A stretch of DNA of 64,000 bases, from positions 18,233,001 to 18,297,000 of the forward strand of contig OY727095.1 of NCBI GenBank assembly GCA_963402885.1, written 5' to 3'. The stretch's first letter is position 1, and each line of letters begins with the position of its first letter. The position numbers were made by a program, and so were the translations under genes. Shown one piece after another: positions 62,262-64,000 of the stretch. A model generated the notes under the pieces. That model saw only the letters and a program-made list of their open reading frames with translations, did not search any database and was not told where the DNA came from. The stretch comes from Antedon bifida (Eukaryota > Echinodermata > Crinoidea > Comatulida > Antedonidae).

Positions 62262-63411
62262 CTAGATTTGAACTCGTCACTACGGACGAGTTAGGTTATC
62301 CGCAGCGCAAAAGCCACGCGCACGACATAAGTTAGAATATTGCGCGCAGAAAAACGATTATGCTATTGAAAAAAATGTTAGTGCGCCCTCTATTTTGCTT
62401 CACGTCAAAGTATAATTATACGGTATACACTATTATACTGTATACGTACTACATACAGTTCAGAATAGGTGAAAATAAGTGACCAAAGTTATTGACGCTT
62501 TTGAACATGATGACGTCATCACAATTTTAAAAATGGTTAATCATGCAAAAGATAATTGATTGACCTAGACAGTATTACAAAATTGAGGAAAATGGAATAT
62601 GGATAAGTAGAGATGCGCTCTATTAAATGTGATGAGCTATGACGAAAGAGACAAAAATCCTATATTTGATATTGGAGTGGCCATACGATGACGTCACAAT
62701 GTCCGGTTAGCCAAATGGATGCATGATTCTATATCTACAACTCATCTACTTTCAGAATATGTAAAAAAAAATAAAATTGACCATGTAGTTTAGAATCTAT
62801 GACTGTTTAAAAAAAGGTATAATTTTGACAAATTTTTGAAATTGTTTATCAAAAACGCGCGCAAATTGTTCAATTCTACGTGCTCGTATGACGTGATTTT
62901 AAGTCGAAATTGTTTGAAAGTTGGTAAAATTACTAGAAAAGGCTGAAAAAACAAAAATCAAGCAAAAAAAACATGTTTTTGCCCTATGTGCGCACGCGCG
63001 CGTAAACATATTGCGCACGCGTGGGAATTTTTGAAATGCTCAAAATGACATGAAACGCGTAGAAAGTTGATTAGAAATGGATTTTTCGCAATTTGAAATT
63101 TTAAACGCGCGTGCGCGCGTAACTTTCTGCGCAACCTGCCATTTTTAATCCATAGAAAGTTTGCGCTTGATATGACTTAAATTTTCACCAAGTTTCAATA
63201 CAAAATGACTTTTGGTTTTTAATCTATGATCAATCATTGAAATTCATAAAATTGCGCGTAACTTACGCTGCGCAATTCAAAAATCAAAAAACAAAGTTTC
63301 TTGCACATCTACAGATATAGGTCAATCTTATGACAAAGTTATACAATCTTATGTTGACCAGAATTAGAGATACGCTGCGAACAAAATTCGTGGAAAGAAA
63401 GAAGAACATAG

Positions 63412-63442
<31 letters not shown>

Positions 63443-63620
63443 GATCCTGACAATAACAAGGGGTTATCCGCCAAGTGCGGATAACCAAAAAAAGAAAAAA
63501 AAGATCCTGACAATAACAAGGGGTTATCCGCCAAGTGCGGATAACCAAAAAGATCCTGACAATAACAAGGGATTATCCGCCAAGTGCGGATAACCAATTA
63601 TCCGCCAAGTGCGGATAACC
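62262..63620 (-). mobile_element. Family D unit D8 with four 5' palindromes
   Basis: CTAG end at 62262, body close to D2-D6. Palindromes at 63462-63486, 63522-63546, 63571-63595 (first arm mutated to GATTATCCGC) and about 63597-63620, all with loop CAAGT. Confidence 0.9.
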
Positions 63621-63671
63621 AATAACAAAGAAGATGATGAAGATGAAAAAAAAGATATTTACAATCACAAG

Positions 63672-63700
63672 GGTTATCCGCAACTAAGTTGCGGATAACC
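63672..63700 (-). repeat. Distinct terminal palindrome with 13-bp stem
   Basis: Arms GGTTATCCGCAAC and its inverse around TAA. It extends the A/D stem by three pairs and has a GATATTTACAATCACAAG leader not seen elsewhere in the window. It may be the 5' end of another subfamily. Confidence 0.8.
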
Positions 63701-63765
63701 AAAAAAAAAAAATGGTAAAAAGAAAGAGGAAGGAGTGGAGGACCCACCATAGAGGAGAGAATTTT

Positions 63766-63877
63766 AACATGAACTTTGGAATGAACTGGAAATCACATGA
63801 ACTTTGAAAGGAACTGGAAATCATATGTACTTTAACAGGAACTGGAAATCAAATGAACAGTCAAATGAACTTGAAAT
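63766..63877. repeat. 28-bp minisatellite, four copies
   Basis: AACTGGAAAT or a close variant ends at 63793, 63821, 63849 and 63877, an exact 28-nt period, with ATGAACTTT-like starts. Confidence 0.8.
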
Positions 63878-64000
63878 CAAATTGGACAGTAATGTCAGAC
63901 ACTGACAATGAACTAAAATGTACCTGCCTCCCTTGGGAAGACCAGTCCGAGAATAGTCAGGGGGGAAGGAAACAAAGAAAATAAAACGAGGAGGATTGTA
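63878..64000. other. Right-edge flank
   Basis: Less AT-rich sequence with no resemblance to the units. No gene or terminus was recognised. Confidence 0.4.

Overview
The window is animal-type nuclear DNA: AT-rich, very gene-poor, with no bacterial operon structure. Almost all of it consists of rolling-circle (Helitron-like) transposons of the Helentron/Helitron2 type. The host cannot be named from the sequence; a marine invertebrate is a guess based on the style of the repeats.

Two autonomous-type elements are present, both with the coding strand on +. Element 1 (2..5560) is one uninterrupted frame of more than 1829 codons. It encodes an 18-residue basic repeat region, a Cys-rich region, an HUH Rep nuclease with two tyrosines, a PIF1-like helicase and a C-terminal APE-like (EEP) endonuclease. 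Its frame is still open at the first base of the window. Element 2 (38303..44007) is a close relative broken by frameshifts, deletions, a stop codon and a SINE-like insertion.

The rest is mainly head-to-tail arrays of non-autonomous units of 1.15-2.0 kb. Read on the minus strand, every complete unit has the same plan. The 5' end is a family-specific palindrome (arm X) followed by a T-tract and a TTCTTCTTTCTTTC-like tract. The body follows, and the 3' end is the inverse of arm X, a CGTCA/TGACG hairpin and CTAG, always followed by T. This matches the asymmetric terminal inverted repeats (ATIRs) known for Helentron/Helitron2. Arm X differs between families, but both ends of a unit match: GGTTATCCGC (A, D, F), AGGTTATATGCAT (B), AGGTGATCATTT (C) and AGTTATCCGC (E).

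Layout: element 1 and a candidate 3' end (to 5676); relic flank (5677-6886); family A array with one family B unit (6887-34482), interrupted by a family C insertion at 28919-30510; family D unit (34483-35698); an array of 19 solo 5'-terminal palindromes (35737-36710); family C unit (36713-38196); truncated A end joined to pseudogene element 2 (38197-44007); a triplicated ~380-bp repeat (44150-45300); relics (45885-47238); then the D/F/E array (47239-63620), terminal palindromes, and a 28-bp minisatellite at the right edge.

Element 1 carries the same ATIR (GCGGATAACC) 84 nt after its stop codon, which links the coding element to the A/D arrays. I infer that Rep-helicase proteins of this kind mobilised the non-coding units. 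New units appear to have entered the T-rich 5' end of older ones repeatedly, building the arrays. No other protein-coding gene could be supported.
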